Assembly: GCF_002105535.1 (NCBI RefSeq)
Contig: NZ_CP015848.1
Coordinates: 1,823,192-1,883,919, forward strand
Source: Magnetospirillum sp. ME-1
GTDB lineage: Bacteria > Pseudomonadota > Alphaproteobacteria > Rhodospirillales > Magnetospirillaceae
Length of the DNA: 60,728 bases
Reading direction: 5' to 3'
In this document: piece by piece, positions 8,670 to 18,447 of the stretch
Position numbering within the stretch: position 1 is the first letter of the stretch
How the letters are laid out: each line of letters starts with the position of its first letter
Notes under the pieces: generated by a model
The model's input: only the letters and a program-made list of their open reading frames with translations
Told to the model about the DNA's origin: nothing
Databases searched by the model: none
Program-made: the position numbers and the translations under genes

Positions 8670-10154
8670 ATGCCGCCCCTGCTCGCCATCAAGCCGAAGA
8701 CCGACAGGCCCCTGGGGCGGCGCATCATCGTCCACACCATCGTCTTCAGCTCGCTGATCACCCTGATCATCAGCGTCGTGCAACTGAGCAACGAGTTTGC
8801 CGACCGGCAATCGGCCGTGGAACAGCAGTTGAACGGCGTCCAGGTCCTGCTGCCCTCCATCGCCGAGAGCGTGTGGACCTTCAACGACGCCCAGATCACC
8901 TTGGCCCTCAAGGCCCTGACCAGCATGCCGAATTTCGAGGAGGCGACCATCACAACGCGTGATGGCGACCGCTGGTCCAGCGGAAAGCGGCACTCCACCC
9001 GCGTCATCCACCGTTCCTACCCCCTTGAACGTGACAGCCGCACCGGCCCGCAGGCTTTGGGGTCCCTGGAGATCACCGCCAGCATCGACGCCATTTATGT
9101 GGCGGTCCTCACCATGACCGCCGGGATTCTGCTGGGCAATGGCGTGAAGACCTTCCTGGTGGCCGGGTTCATGGGCTGGCTGATCCATGCGCTGGTGACC
9201 AGCCGTCTGGCGCCGCTCAAGCGTGAGATCGAGGCCGTCCTCGCCGATGCCGGCCATGCTTCGCCACCCGAGGCGGCCGGCGACGAGTTGGAAGCCTTGA
9301 AAGAGAGCTTCTCCCGCATGGCGGCCCGCCTGAACGAAGCCATCGACAGCATGCAGGCCGCCAAGACGGCGCTCCGCACCGCCAACGCCGATCTGGATGC
9401 GCGGGTCCGGGACAAGACCGCCGAGTTGGAGCGGAGCAAGGAAAGCGCGGAGGAAGCCGCCGCCGCGGTCCTGCGCTCCATGGGTGAGCAGCGGAATTTC
9501 CTGTCCATGGTCTCCCACGAATTCCGCGGGCCGCTGTCCACCATCGGCGGGGCGGCCCAGATCATCGCCATCTACGGGCAAGGCAACGGCGAACTGGCCG
9601 AGGAGGTGGCCAAGATCAACCGCGCCGTCACCCGCATGGTCGACCTGATCAACGAATATCTCAACGAGGAGCGCCTCGACTCGCTGACCAGCCCCCCGGA
9701 GCTCACACGCTTCAATCTGGGTGAACTGGTCCACGAGGTCTGTTCGTCCGGCATGTTCGCCTCCGGCCTGCGGCCGATCAAGGTCCAGGCCGATGGCGAC
9801 CTGTTCGTCGCCGGCGACAGCAAGCTGGTCTCCATCGCCGTGTCCAACATCGTCGACAACGCCATGAAATACTCCCCCGTCGGCAGCCCCGTCACCGTGA
9901 CGGCACACCGTGGGCCGGACCGGGCCGAGGTTCACGTCCGCGATTGGGGCACGGGAGTACCGGCCGATGAGCGCGACAGGATTTTCGAGAAGTACTACCG
10001 CTCCGTCAGAACCGACCGGGTCTGCGGCGTCGGGCTCGGTCTCTATCTGGTCAAGCGCATCGTCGACATGCACGGTGGCGACATCAGCGTGAAAAGCTGC
10101 CCCGCCGACGGCACGGTCTTTACCATGCAATTGCCCTTGGCGGCGGAAGGCTAA
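8670..10154 (+). CDS. membrane-bound sensor histidine kinase
   Basis: A 494-residue kinase. Transmembrane segments lie near residues 19-40 and 143-175, enclosing a periplasmic sensor of about 100 residues with no named fold. A HAMP-like linker and a coiled coil (about 205-265) follow. The HisKA box FLSMVSHEFRGPLS carries phospho-acceptor His283. The HATPase has N box SNIVDNAMKYS, G1 RDWGTGVP and G2 GVGLGLYLVK. Everything needed for autophosphorylation is present. No response regulator is adjacent, so the partner is elsewhere. The stop overlaps the convergent GNAT gene by 4 bp. Confidence 0.88.
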   Translation: MPPLLAIKPKTDRPLGRRIIVHTIVFSSLITLIISVVQLSNEFADRQSAVEQQLNGVQVLLPSIAESVWTFNDAQITLALKALTSMPNFEEATITTRDGDRWSSGKRHSTRVIHRSYPLERDSRTGPQALGSLEITASIDAIYVAVLTMTAGILLGNGVKTFLVAGFMGWLIHALVTSRLAPLKREIEAVLADAGHASPPEAAGDELEALKESFSRMAARLNEAIDSMQAAKTALRTANADLDARVRDKTAELERSKESAEEAAAAVLRSMGEQRNFLSMVSHEFRGPLSTIGGAAQIIAIYGQGNGELAEEVAKINRAVTRMVDLINEYLNEERLDSLTSPPELTRFNLGELVHEVCSSGMFASGLRPIKVQADGDLFVAGDSKLVSIAVSNIVDNAMKYSPVGSPVTVTAHRGPDRAEVHVRDWGTGVPADERDRIFEKYYRSVRTDRVCGVGLGLYLVKRIVDMHGGDISVKSCPADGTVFTMQLPLAAEG

Positions 10155-10744
10155 GGCAACTCGGGATCCGAGGGGGAAAGCAGAGGCGGCGCCTTGGCCC
10201 CATCGGGCAGTGGGCGGTCGTCGCCGCCCAGCGTCCGGTGCATGATCACCACGTCCACCCAGCGGCCGAACTTCAGCCCCACGCCGCGCAGCACGCCTTC
10301 CTGGCCGAACCCCAGCGCCCGGTGGACGGCAATGGAGCCCTGGTTGGCGGAATCGCCGATCACCGCGATCATCTGGCGATAGCCCAGCGCCATGCAGCGC
10401 TCGATCAGGGCGCCCAGCAGCACCCGGCCGATGCCCCGGCGCACCACGAAGGGCGCCACGTAGATGGAATCCTCCACCGTGTAGCGATAGGCCGAGCGCT
10501 GGCGGAACGGCCCGGCATAGGTGTAGCCCAGCACCTCGCCCTCCTCCACCGCCACCAGGAACGGCAGACCGCGGGCCACCACGGCGGCGCGGCGCGCCTT
10601 CATCTCATCGACGGAGGGCACCTCCTCCTCGAACGAGGCGGCGGTACGCGACACGTAGAAGGCATAGATGGACTGCACCGCCGCCATGTCGTCGTCGGTG
10701 GCGTCGCGGATCTCGACGGACAGCGGCGTATTGAGCCCCCTCAT
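10151..10744 (-). CDS. GNAT N-acetyltransferase, phosphinothricin-acetyltransferase-like
   Basis: 197 residues with a complete GNAT fold. The N-terminal strand-helix VEIRDATDDDMAAVQSIYAFYV and TAASFEEEVPS are typical of the Pat/bar group. YAGPFRQRSAYRYTVEDSIYV follows, and the acetyl-CoA loop is RRGIGRVLLGALI. Family members acetylate phosphinothricin, methionine sulfoximine or related amino acids; the natural substrate here is unknown. The ATG overlaps the stop of the amidohydrolase gene (ATGA, 10741-10744), so the pair is translationally coupled. The tail after about residue 175 is low-complexity and proline-rich. Confidence 0.82.
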   Translation of the reverse strand: MRGLNTPLSVEIRDATDDDMAAVQSIYAFYVSRTAASFEEEVPSVDEMKARRAAVVARGLPFLVAVEEGEVLGYTYAGPFRQRSAYRYTVEDSIYVAPFVVRRGIGRVLLGALIERCMALGYRQMIAVIGDSANQGSIAVHRALGFGQEGVLRGVGLKFGRWVDVVIMHRTLGGDDRPLPDGAKAPPLLSPSDPELP

Positions 10745-11688
10745 GCGCGGCCGAACTCCTGGGCTGCCGCCGCCAGGGACGCGGCGACCGCCTGAAGGTC
10801 TTGCCGCACCGCCTCGAAATCGGGTCCGTGGCAGTGCCGCCCCTCGTCCATGTAGAGCCCCCGGTTGATCTCGATCTGCAGCGCGTGGCTGCCCTGGCGC
10901 GGCAGGCCGTAATGCCGGGTGGTGAAGCCGCCGGCATAGGGCGCGTTGCGCACCACGCGGTAGCCCAGCTGGGTGAAGGAATCCTCGGCCACCTGGGTGA
11001 ACAGCGGCGAACAGGCGGCGGCGAAGCAATCGCCCAGCACCACGTCCACCCGGCTAAGCCCCGAATCGCGGTCCATGGGCCCGCCCACCGAGGGCATGGA
11101 ATGGCAATCCACCAGCAGCGACCAGCCGAAGGCGGCGCGGGTGGCGTCCACCAGTTCCCGCAGCCGGCGGTGATAGGGACGGTAGCAGCGGGCGATGCGG
11201 CTTTCGGCCTCGGCCACCGGCAGGCGTCCGGCATAGATCTCGGCCCCGCTGGCCACCACCCGGGCGATGGTCCCCAGCCCGGCCAGGACGCGGGGGCTGC
11301 GCGTATTGGCATGCTCGGGCAGCGCGCCCGAGAACATGGCCGGGTCCAGCTCGTAAGGCTCGCGGTTGGGATCGCAATAGGCCCGGGGAAACAGGGCGGC
11401 GATCAGCGGCGCGCCCAGATCCACCACGCCGGCGTAAAGCTCATCAATGAAACTGTCCTCGGAACGGCGCAGCATGCGGGCGTCCAGCCGCGACTGCGCC
11501 ACGAACTCGGCCGGATAGTCCCGGCCGGAATGGGGCGAGGCGAAGACCAGCGGCGCCGTTTGCCGGGCGGGCAGGAACACCCTCAGCACGGCATCATCAT
11601 TATTCGTCGTCTCGTTGGACATGGTCTCGGCGGGCATGGCATCCACGGCTTGCCCATCCTTCTTAGCAAATCGCCCGGCCCGTGTCAT
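10741..11688 (-). CDS. N-formylglutamate amidohydrolase family protein
   Basis: 315 residues from the ATG at 11688, preceded by GGAG at good spacing; Met at 18 or 23 are weaker alternatives. Family motifs are clear: FASPHSGRDYP (metal/substrate loop), RAYCDPNREPYELD, SLLVDCHSMPS and IEINRGLYM. The family hydrolyses N-formylglutamate or related N-acyl amino acids in histidine catabolism, but many members lie outside hut operons and their substrate is not established. Here the partner is a coupled GNAT acetyltransferase and no hut gene is present. Confidence 0.82.
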   Translation of the reverse strand: MTRAGRFAKKDGQAVDAMPAETMSNETTNNDDAVLRVFLPARQTAPLVFASPHSGRDYPAEFVAQSRLDARMLRRSEDSFIDELYAGVVDLGAPLIAALFPRAYCDPNREPYELDPAMFSGALPEHANTRSPRVLAGLGTIARVVASGAEIYAGRLPVAEAESRIARCYRPYHRRLRELVDATRAAFGWSLLVDCHSMPSVGGPMDRDSGLSRVDVVLGDCFAAACSPLFTQVAEDSFTQLGYRVVRNAPYAGGFTTRHYGLPRQGSHALQIEINRGLYMDEGRHCHGPDFEAVRQDLQAVAASLAAAAQEFGRA

Positions 11689-11757
11689 ACCCCGCTCCAG
11701 GAAATCGGCGAGATTCCGCCTTGTTCATTTTCCATTGTGCAGACATTCCGGAAGGGC

Positions 11758-11786
11758 TTGCAATGCCCGAAGAACGACGCTAAAAG
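11758..11786 (+). promoter_or_regulatory. promoter of tRNA-Val
   Basis: TTGCAA (11758-11763), exactly 17 bases, then TAAAAG (11781-11786): a good sigma-70-type promoter that would start transcription about 38 bases before the tRNA. Confidence 0.6.
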
Positions 11787-11830
11787 AACGTCCCTCGGCC
11801 GGACCCAACCAGCGGGACGGACCAAGACAA

Positions 11831-11905
11831 GGGCGGTTAGCTCAGCGGGAGAGCACTACGTTGACATCGTAGGGGTCACTGGTTCAATCCCAGTACCGCC
11901 CACCA
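11831..11905 (+). tRNA. tRNA-Val (anticodon GAC)
   Basis: A 75-nt cloverleaf. The acceptor stem GGGCGGT pairs with ACCGCCC, the discriminator is A, and CCA is encoded. The D arm is GCTC...GAGC; the anticodon stem CTACG/CGTAG has loop TTGACAT, giving GAC; the T arm carries GGTTCAATCC. An upstream promoter and an immediate downstream terminator make it a monocistronic unit. No integrase or att duplication is visible beside it. Confidence 0.97.
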
Positions 11906-11907
11906 TC

Positions 11908-11945
11908 GAAGGCCCCAGGGAAACCTGGGGCCTTCGTCCATTTTG
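11908..11945 (+). terminator. terminator of tRNA-Val
   Basis: Stem GAAGGCCCCAGG/CCTGGGGCCTTC with a GAAA tetraloop, followed by GTCCATTTT. It begins two bases after the tRNA CCA end. Confidence 0.85.
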
Positions 11946-11987
11946 GCCCCCATATCAACCTTGCCTTAAGCAATCGCTGGCATGATG

Positions 11988-12002
11988 TGATTCTCATTAT
12001 CA
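11988..12002 (+). promoter_or_regulatory. Fur-box-like operator
   Basis: TGATTCTCATTATCA matches the 7-1-7 Fur core (TGATAAT-N-ATTATCA) at 12 of 14 positions, with a perfect right half. It ends 22 bases before the ATG of the next gene, a normal place for a repressor site. Iron regulation of that gene is inferred. Confidence 0.45.
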
Positions 12003-12024
12003 CCGCAGAAAGCGGGGACTCATC

Positions 12025-12498
12025 ATGGCCACCACCTCGGCAACCCACTCCAAGGCATTCCTCCAGCCCCCCGCCCCGCGCAAGTCGGGGGGTATCTGGA
12101 CCAGGCCGCTGGCCCTGGCCGCCATCGTCGCTGTGGTCGCCGCGCTGGGTGCCGGGGTGCTGTGGTTCCAGCCCAAGTTCAAGAACGGCGGCGCGGCGGC
12201 CACGCCCGAAGCCTTCGCCGAGCAGATGGAGGCGGCCGCCCGCGCCGGCGGCGGAACCATTCCCCACGTCTTCGGCGGCACCATCCGCACCGAGCGCAAC
12301 GGCAGCATGCTGGCCCTGGTGGCCGACAACGTGCCGCCCTCGGCCTGCGTCTCGGTGGGCTGGAAGCTGGTGCGCAAGGGCCTGCTGTCCATCAACGGCA
12401 CCATGCCGCTGCGCGTCTCGGCGGCCAAGCTGTCGGACCTGTGCAATCAGGAAGAGGGCGGTGCCGTGCTCACCTGGATTCCCAAGGCGACCGAATAG
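12025..12498 (+). CDS. membrane-anchored periplasmic protein of unknown function
   Basis: 157 residues. A short cytoplasmic tail rich in Pro/Ser/Thr, one hydrophobic segment (about 27-48, LALAAIVAVVAALGAGVLWF), then a periplasmic domain of about 100 residues. Two cysteines, in PPSACVSVGWKLV and SDLCNQEEGG, could form a disulfide. The pattern around PPSACVSVGWKLVRKGLLSI loosely recalls the Cys region of pilin-like (PilS-type) proteins, but I cannot assign a family. SD GGGGA precedes the ATG, and a Fur-box-like site lies just upstream, so iron-responsive expression is possible. It appears to be a single-gene unit. Confidence 0.75.
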   Translation: MATTSATHSKAFLQPPAPRKSGGIWTRPLALAAIVAVVAALGAGVLWFQPKFKNGGAAATPEAFAEQMEAAARAGGGTIPHVFGGTIRTERNGSMLALVADNVPPSACVSVGWKLVRKGLLSINGTMPLRVSAAKLSDLCNQEEGGAVLTWIPKATE

Positions 12499-12578
12499 GC
12501 ATCCATCATAGATATTGATTCACCCCTGCCCTCCTGCCACTATATGGCGGGTTGGGCAACTCTTATGGAGTGTGGGGA

Positions 12579-12809
12579 ATGGACGATATCGATCTGGCGG
12601 CGGAGCGTACCGACATGCTGAACGCCGCCGCCATTCAGGCGGTTCTCGGGCGGACGGAATCGGTGCTGTCCACCGGCATCTGCCGGGCTTGCAACGAAGA
12701 GATCGAGCCCGAGCGCCTTGCCGCCAATCCCTACGCCAAGCATTGCCGCGATTGCGCCGACGAGGCCGAGTCCCGCGCCCGCATGGCCCGGCGCTGCGGA
12801 CCGCGCTGA
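12579..12809 (+). CDS. short DksA/TraR-type C4 zinc-finger protein
   Basis: 76 residues from the ATG at 12579. The C-terminal half has CRACNEEIEPERLAANPYAKHC followed by RDC, i.e. Cys-x2-Cys ... Cys-x2-Cys, the C4 zinc finger of DksA/TraR. An N-terminal helix (DIDLAAERTDMLNAAAIQAVL) corresponds to the shortened coiled coil of TraR-like proteins. TraR-type proteins bind RNA polymerase through the secondary channel; whether this one does is inferred. It converges on a small gene across a strong hairpin. Confidence 0.75.
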   Translation: MDDIDLAAERTDMLNAAAIQAVLGRTESVLSTGICRACNEEIEPERLAANPYAKHCRDCADEAESRARMARRCGPR

Positions 12810-12827
12810 TTGCCTCTGTCGTGAATT

Positions 12828-12852
12828 GGCCCGCCCTTGCGAAGGGCGGGCC
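12828..12852. terminator. hairpin between convergent small genes
   Basis: A perfect 11-bp stem GGCCCGCCCTT/AAGGGCGGGCC with loop GCG. It lies between the stop codons of the zinc-finger gene and the 57-residue minus strand gene. The T-run is poor on both strands, so termination efficiency is uncertain. Confidence 0.55.
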
Positions 12853-12860
12853 GGTATCGT

Positions 12861-13034
12861 TCACAGGACCAGCAGGGCGGCGCCGCCGTCCTTCTCGATT
12901 TCCCACAGATAACCGAGGGAATCGAGCGCCCGCTCCCGCGACATCAGGGAGTGGGCCTCGGGTGCGGCGATGATCGCCCAGACCCGGTCCCGGATTGCCG
13001 CCAGTTTCTCGCGGCGCGCAGCCTTCTGGCCCAT
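12861..13034 (-). CDS. 57-residue conserved-looking hypothetical protein
   Basis: The ATG at 13034 follows GGAG with 9 bases of spacing. It encodes a charged, mostly helical protein beginning MGQKAARREKLAAIRDRVW and ending GGAALLVL. I recognise no family. Evidence that it is real: a proper ribosome site, strong GC bias at third positions like its neighbours, a stop just short of the shared hairpin, and no competing ORF with a better start. No membrane segment or metal motif is visible. Confidence 0.6.
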   Translation of the reverse strand: MGQKAARREKLAAIRDRVWAIIAAPEAHSLMSRERALDSLGYLWEIEKDGGAALLVL

Positions 13035-13133
13035 GGTCGTTCACTCCTCTATGGAAGCGACTACATGGACAGAATATCCAGCTTATCCTTAACGGAACGT
13101 ATCATACCGGTCGGCCTGTCAACCGACCCGCTT

Positions 13134-13238
13134 TGTCATCCCGAGCGCATGCGAGGGATCTCCGCCTGGGCCACGGTGCCGGTCCTGAAAAGCCATGCCA
13201 GGGCGAGATCCCTCCTCCCGGAGGTCGTCGGGATGACA
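13134..13238. repeat. dispersed inverted-repeat element (REP/BIME-like)
   Basis: Outer arms TGTCATCCCGA (13134-13144) and TCGGGATGACA (13228-13238); inner arms GAGGGATCTC (13153-13162) and GAGATCCCTC (13205-13214). It sits between fccB and the 57-aa gene. A related arm, TGTCATCCTGAGCG on the complementary strand, occurs at 45350-45376. Intergenic stem-loops of this kind are common in alphaproteobacterial genomes and may stabilise or terminate mRNA. Confidence 0.8.
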
Positions 13239-13262
13239 GGTCGGTTCACTCGACGAGCGGTA

Positions 13263-14537
13263 TCAACCGCCCCAGGCATCGGCACAGATGCCGGCATACC
13301 AGCCGGCGGCGTATTCCGCCTCGGCCTTGCGGGTGTGGGCGTCGGCCCCCAGGGGACTGACGCCGCCCGCCCCCGCCACGCCCGCCCGGCGGCCGTCCGC
13401 CACCTCGTAGACTCCCGCCACCGAGATGGCGTAGTCCGGCGACAGCAGGCTGTAGCAGACGTTGATGGCCTTGGGCGCGGCAAAGCCCTGCCCGGCCAGC
13501 GAGGCCGCCACCGCCGCCGCCGCGATCTTGGCCTGGTTGTTGGCCGAGGAGGCGGATTTGGGCATCTCGCCGGCGACGCAGGCATCGCCGATCACGTGGA
13601 TGCCGGGCACGCGCCGGGATTCGAAGGTGGCCGGGTCCACCGGACAGAAGCCGCCGGCATCGGCCAGTCCGGCGGCGATGGCGATGGCCCCGGCCTCCTG
13701 GGGCGGAATGACGTTGGCCAGCGCCGGGGTGAAGCGGTCGAAATCGGTCTCCACCCAGCCTTCGGCGGCGTTGACCCGCATGACCCGTCCGTTGGCCGCC
13801 CCCGACACCCATTCGACCATGTCGCCGTAGAGCGCCTTCCAGCCTTCCTGGAACAGCGCCTGCTTGGAGAACGAATCCTTGGCATCGAGGATCAGAACCT
13901 TGCACCCCTTTCGGTGCTGCGACAGGTACCAGGCGATCAGCCCAGCCCGCTCGTAAGGCCCGGGCGGGCAGCGGAAGGGATTGCCCGGGCTGGCGATGAC
14001 CACCACCCCACCATCCTCCACCGCCTCGAGACGGCGGCGCAGCAGGGCGGTCTGCGCACCCGCCTTCCAGGCATGGGGCATGGCCTGGGCGGCCGCCTCG
14101 TCATAGCCCTCGATCTCGTTCCAGCGAAGACCGATGCCGGGCGAGACGATCAGCCGGTCATAGGCCAGCCGCCCGCCAGACGCCAGCCGCAGCGACCGTC
14201 GGTCGGCCTCGATGGCGGTGACGGTATCGCGGACCACCTGAATACCGAACCGCGAGCGTAGTTGATCGTAGCCGTGCTCCAGGCGCGACAGCGGCCATAG
14301 CCCGCCGACCACTCCGTTGGACCCCGGACAGGTGACATGGACGGAATCGGGCTCGACCAGGGTAATCCTCAGCCCCGGCAGGGCGCGGCGGAGCGCACGA
14401 GCCGCCGTCGCGCCGCCGAAGCCGCCGCCGACGACGACCACCGAGGCCGCCGCCTCTCCCCGCGCCAGGGCAGGCGCCGACAGCAGCGCCGCCCCGCCGC
14501 CGGCCAGCAAGGCCCGCCGGGAAAGCGGCGCGGTCAT
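13263..14537 (-). CDS. fccB: sulfide dehydrogenase (flavocytochrome c), flavoprotein subunit
   Basis: 424 residues with a twin-arginine-like leader (SRRALLAGGGAALLSAPALA), so exported folded with FAD. The dinucleotide-binding motif is VVVVGGGFGGATAARAL. Redox-active Cys are expected in NPFRCPPGPYERAG and near the C-terminus in INVCYSLLSPDYAISVAGVY; both segments are typical of FccB/SoxF. The NAD-like motif GIHVIGDACVAGEMPKS binds the flavin. It oxidises sulfide in the periplasm and passes electrons to its cytochrome subunit. Its ATG overlaps the stop of the cytochrome gene (ATGA, 14534-14537). Nearby rhodanese and cytochrome oxidase genes fit a sulfide-oxidising role. Confidence 0.88.
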   Translation of the reverse strand: MTAPLSRRALLAGGGAALLSAPALARGEAAASVVVVGGGFGGATAARALRRALPGLRITLVEPDSVHVTCPGSNGVVGGLWPLSRLEHGYDQLRSRFGIQVVRDTVTAIEADRRSLRLASGGRLAYDRLIVSPGIGLRWNEIEGYDEAAAQAMPHAWKAGAQTALLRRRLEAVEDGGVVVIASPGNPFRCPPGPYERAGLIAWYLSQHRKGCKVLILDAKDSFSKQALFQEGWKALYGDMVEWVSGAANGRVMRVNAAEGWVETDFDRFTPALANVIPPQEAGAIAIAAGLADAGGFCPVDPATFESRRVPGIHVIGDACVAGEMPKSASSANNQAKIAAAAVAASLAGQGFAAPKAINVCYSLLSPDYAISVAGVYEVADGRRAGVAGAGGVSPLGADAHTRKAEAEYAAGWYAGICADAWGG

Positions 14538-14827
14538 GGCGCCTCCTTGGCGGCCAACTCGCCGGCGATGGCCCCCAGCTGCTCGCGCGAATAGCCCTTG
14601 GCGATGCGGTCCATGATGGTGGCCGCCCGCCCGCCGTCGCGGAAAGCCAGCAGCATGCGCAGCAACTCCCCGGCCGGACGGCCGGACAGACCGGGAATGG
14701 AGGAATGAATTTCCGGAGAATGACAGGCCATGCAGGTGTCGGCCATGACCCGTGCGCCACCATCGGCCCGCACCGGCGGCGCGGCGGCGATGATCATCAG
14801 GGTCGTGAAGGCGGCAACGCGGCGCAC
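14534..14827 (-). CDS. fccA: small c-type cytochrome, FccA-like electron acceptor
   Basis: 97 residues: a signal peptide (about 1-21, ending PVRA), a single heme-binding CMACH, and a Met in GGRAATIMDRIAKG as the likely distal ligand. The monoheme length matches the cytochrome subunit of simple flavocytochrome c enzymes. It is first in the operon and coupled to fccB. It takes electrons from the FAD subunit and presumably delivers them to the respiratory chain. Confidence 0.85.
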   Translation of the reverse strand: MRRVAAFTTLMIIAAAPPVRADGGARVMADTCMACHSPEIHSSIPGLSGRPAGELLRMLLAFRDGGRAATIMDRIAKGYSREQLGAIAGELAAKEAP

Positions 14828-14876
14828 GAAAAATCCCCCTTTGCGGGGGACAGTCTATCGCGGCTTCCCACGCCTG

Positions 14877-15245
14877 TCAGCGTCCCGGTACGGTGGGCCC
14901 GCCCGAAGCCTTCCAGCCCAGGATGCCGCCCTGCATGCGGTTGATCTCGCCGTCCCAGCCGGCGGCCAGCAGTTTCTCGGTGGCGGTGCCGCACCGAACG
15001 CCGCTGCGGCAGTGGATCACCAGGCGCTTGCCCTCCTCCGGCTTGGGCATGCGGGCCGGATCGAAGGTTGACAGCGGCAGGTTGACGGAGCCGGCGATGG
15101 CCTCGGCGGCGTATTCATCGGGCTCGCGCACGTCCACCAGAAGGATGGAACCCGCCTCCCACCACAGGCGAATCTGCGAGGGGTCCACCACATGGACCTT
15201 GTCGCTGGCGGGCGAGGAGGAAAGACCGAAAAGCCGCGAAAGCAT
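14877..15245 (-). CDS. rhodanese-like sulfurtransferase
   Basis: 122 residues from the ATG at 15245; another ATG at 15254 adds three residues. A single rhodanese domain: LLVDVREPDEYAAEAIAGSVNLPL, then the active-site loop VIHCRSGVRCGTATEKL with the catalytic Cys, and the family ending MQGGILGWKASGGP. It would carry persulfide sulfur or detoxify cyanide/sulfide. The hydrophobic start (MLSRLFGLSSSP) is not a clear signal peptide. It lies upstream of fccAB on the same strand with a 49-bp gap, so co-transcription with sulfide dehydrogenase is plausible. Confidence 0.85.
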   Translation of the reverse strand: MLSRLFGLSSSPASDKVHVVDPSQIRLWWEAGSILLVDVREPDEYAAEAIAGSVNLPLSTFDPARMPKPEEGKRLVIHCRSGVRCGTATEKLLAAGWDGEINRMQGGILGWKASGGPTVPGR

Positions 15246-15366
15246 GCCGCACATCCCACTTTTATCAGGTGATGCGAATGTAAGTTTTTCCCAGGCGGAT
15301 TCAAGCCCAATCCACCTTTTTTGCCCGAGGGTCTTGGAATGATGGAACGGCAACCCCACTAATTAG

Positions 15367-17889
<2,523 letters not shown>

Positions 17890-17895
17890 GCCGAG

Positions 17896-18447
17896 ATGGA
17901 CCGGCAGCGCAGGACCCAAGCGACCCTGGCGGGACTGGTGGTGATCATCGCCGCCATGATCGGGCTGGTGATCGGCAGCGTGCCGCTCTACCGGGCGTTC
18001 TGCCAGTTCGCCGGCATCGGCGGCCCGCCGCGGCAGGTGGCGGCGGACTCCGCCTCCCCCGCCGGCAAGACGGTAACGGTGCGGTTCGACGCCTCAGTGG
18101 CCAAGGGCCTGCAATGGCGGTTTGCCCCCCAGGTACGCGAGATGAAGGTACGGCTCGGCGAGGATACCCTGGCGGTGTTCACCGCCACCAACCTCTCGGA
18201 CCGCCCCATCACCGGCAACGCGGTGTTCAACGCCACGCCCGACAAGATCGGCAAATACGTGGCCAAGATCCAGTGCTTCTGCTTCACCGAGCAGACCCTG
18301 CAACCGGGCCAGAGCGTCGACATGGCGGTGAGCTTCGTGCTCGACCCCGCCATGGGAGCCGACATCCACACCAGCGAGGTCGGCACCGTCACCCTGTCCT
18401 ACACCTTCTTCCAAGCCAACGTTTCTGACGAAAGAGGACGGTCATGA
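17896..18447 (+). CDS. ctaG: cytochrome c oxidase assembly protein CtaG/Cox11
   Basis: 183 residues: one N-terminal membrane anchor (about 12-34, LAGLVVIIAAMIGLVIGSVPLYRAFC) and a periplasmic beta domain with the copper-binding CFCF motif in KIQCFCFTEQTL. It delivers Cu to the CuB site of subunit I. The position between coxA and coxC is typical. No heme O synthase (ctaB) is in the operon, which is often found here in relatives. ATGA overlap with coxC at 18444-18447. Confidence 0.93.
   Translation: MDRQRRTQATLAGLVVIIAAMIGLVIGSVPLYRAFCQFAGIGGPPRQVAADSASPAGKTVTVRFDASVAKGLQWRFAPQVREMKVRLGEDTLAVFTATNLSDRPITGNAVFNATPDKIGKYVAKIQCFCFTEQTLQPGQSVDMAVSFVLDPAMGADIHTSEVGTVTLSYTFFQANVSDERGRS

Noticed and set aside
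11831..11905. tRNA-Val as attachment site for the recombinase element
   Set aside because: The element starts 3.4 kb away with intact chromosomal genes between; no tRNA 3' duplication was seen near 4190 or 8500.
12837..14261. A 474-residue + strand frame across the 57-aa gene, repeat element and fccB
   Set aside because: It crosses an intergenic repeat and runs antisense to fccB; there is no ribosome site and the composition is shadow-like.
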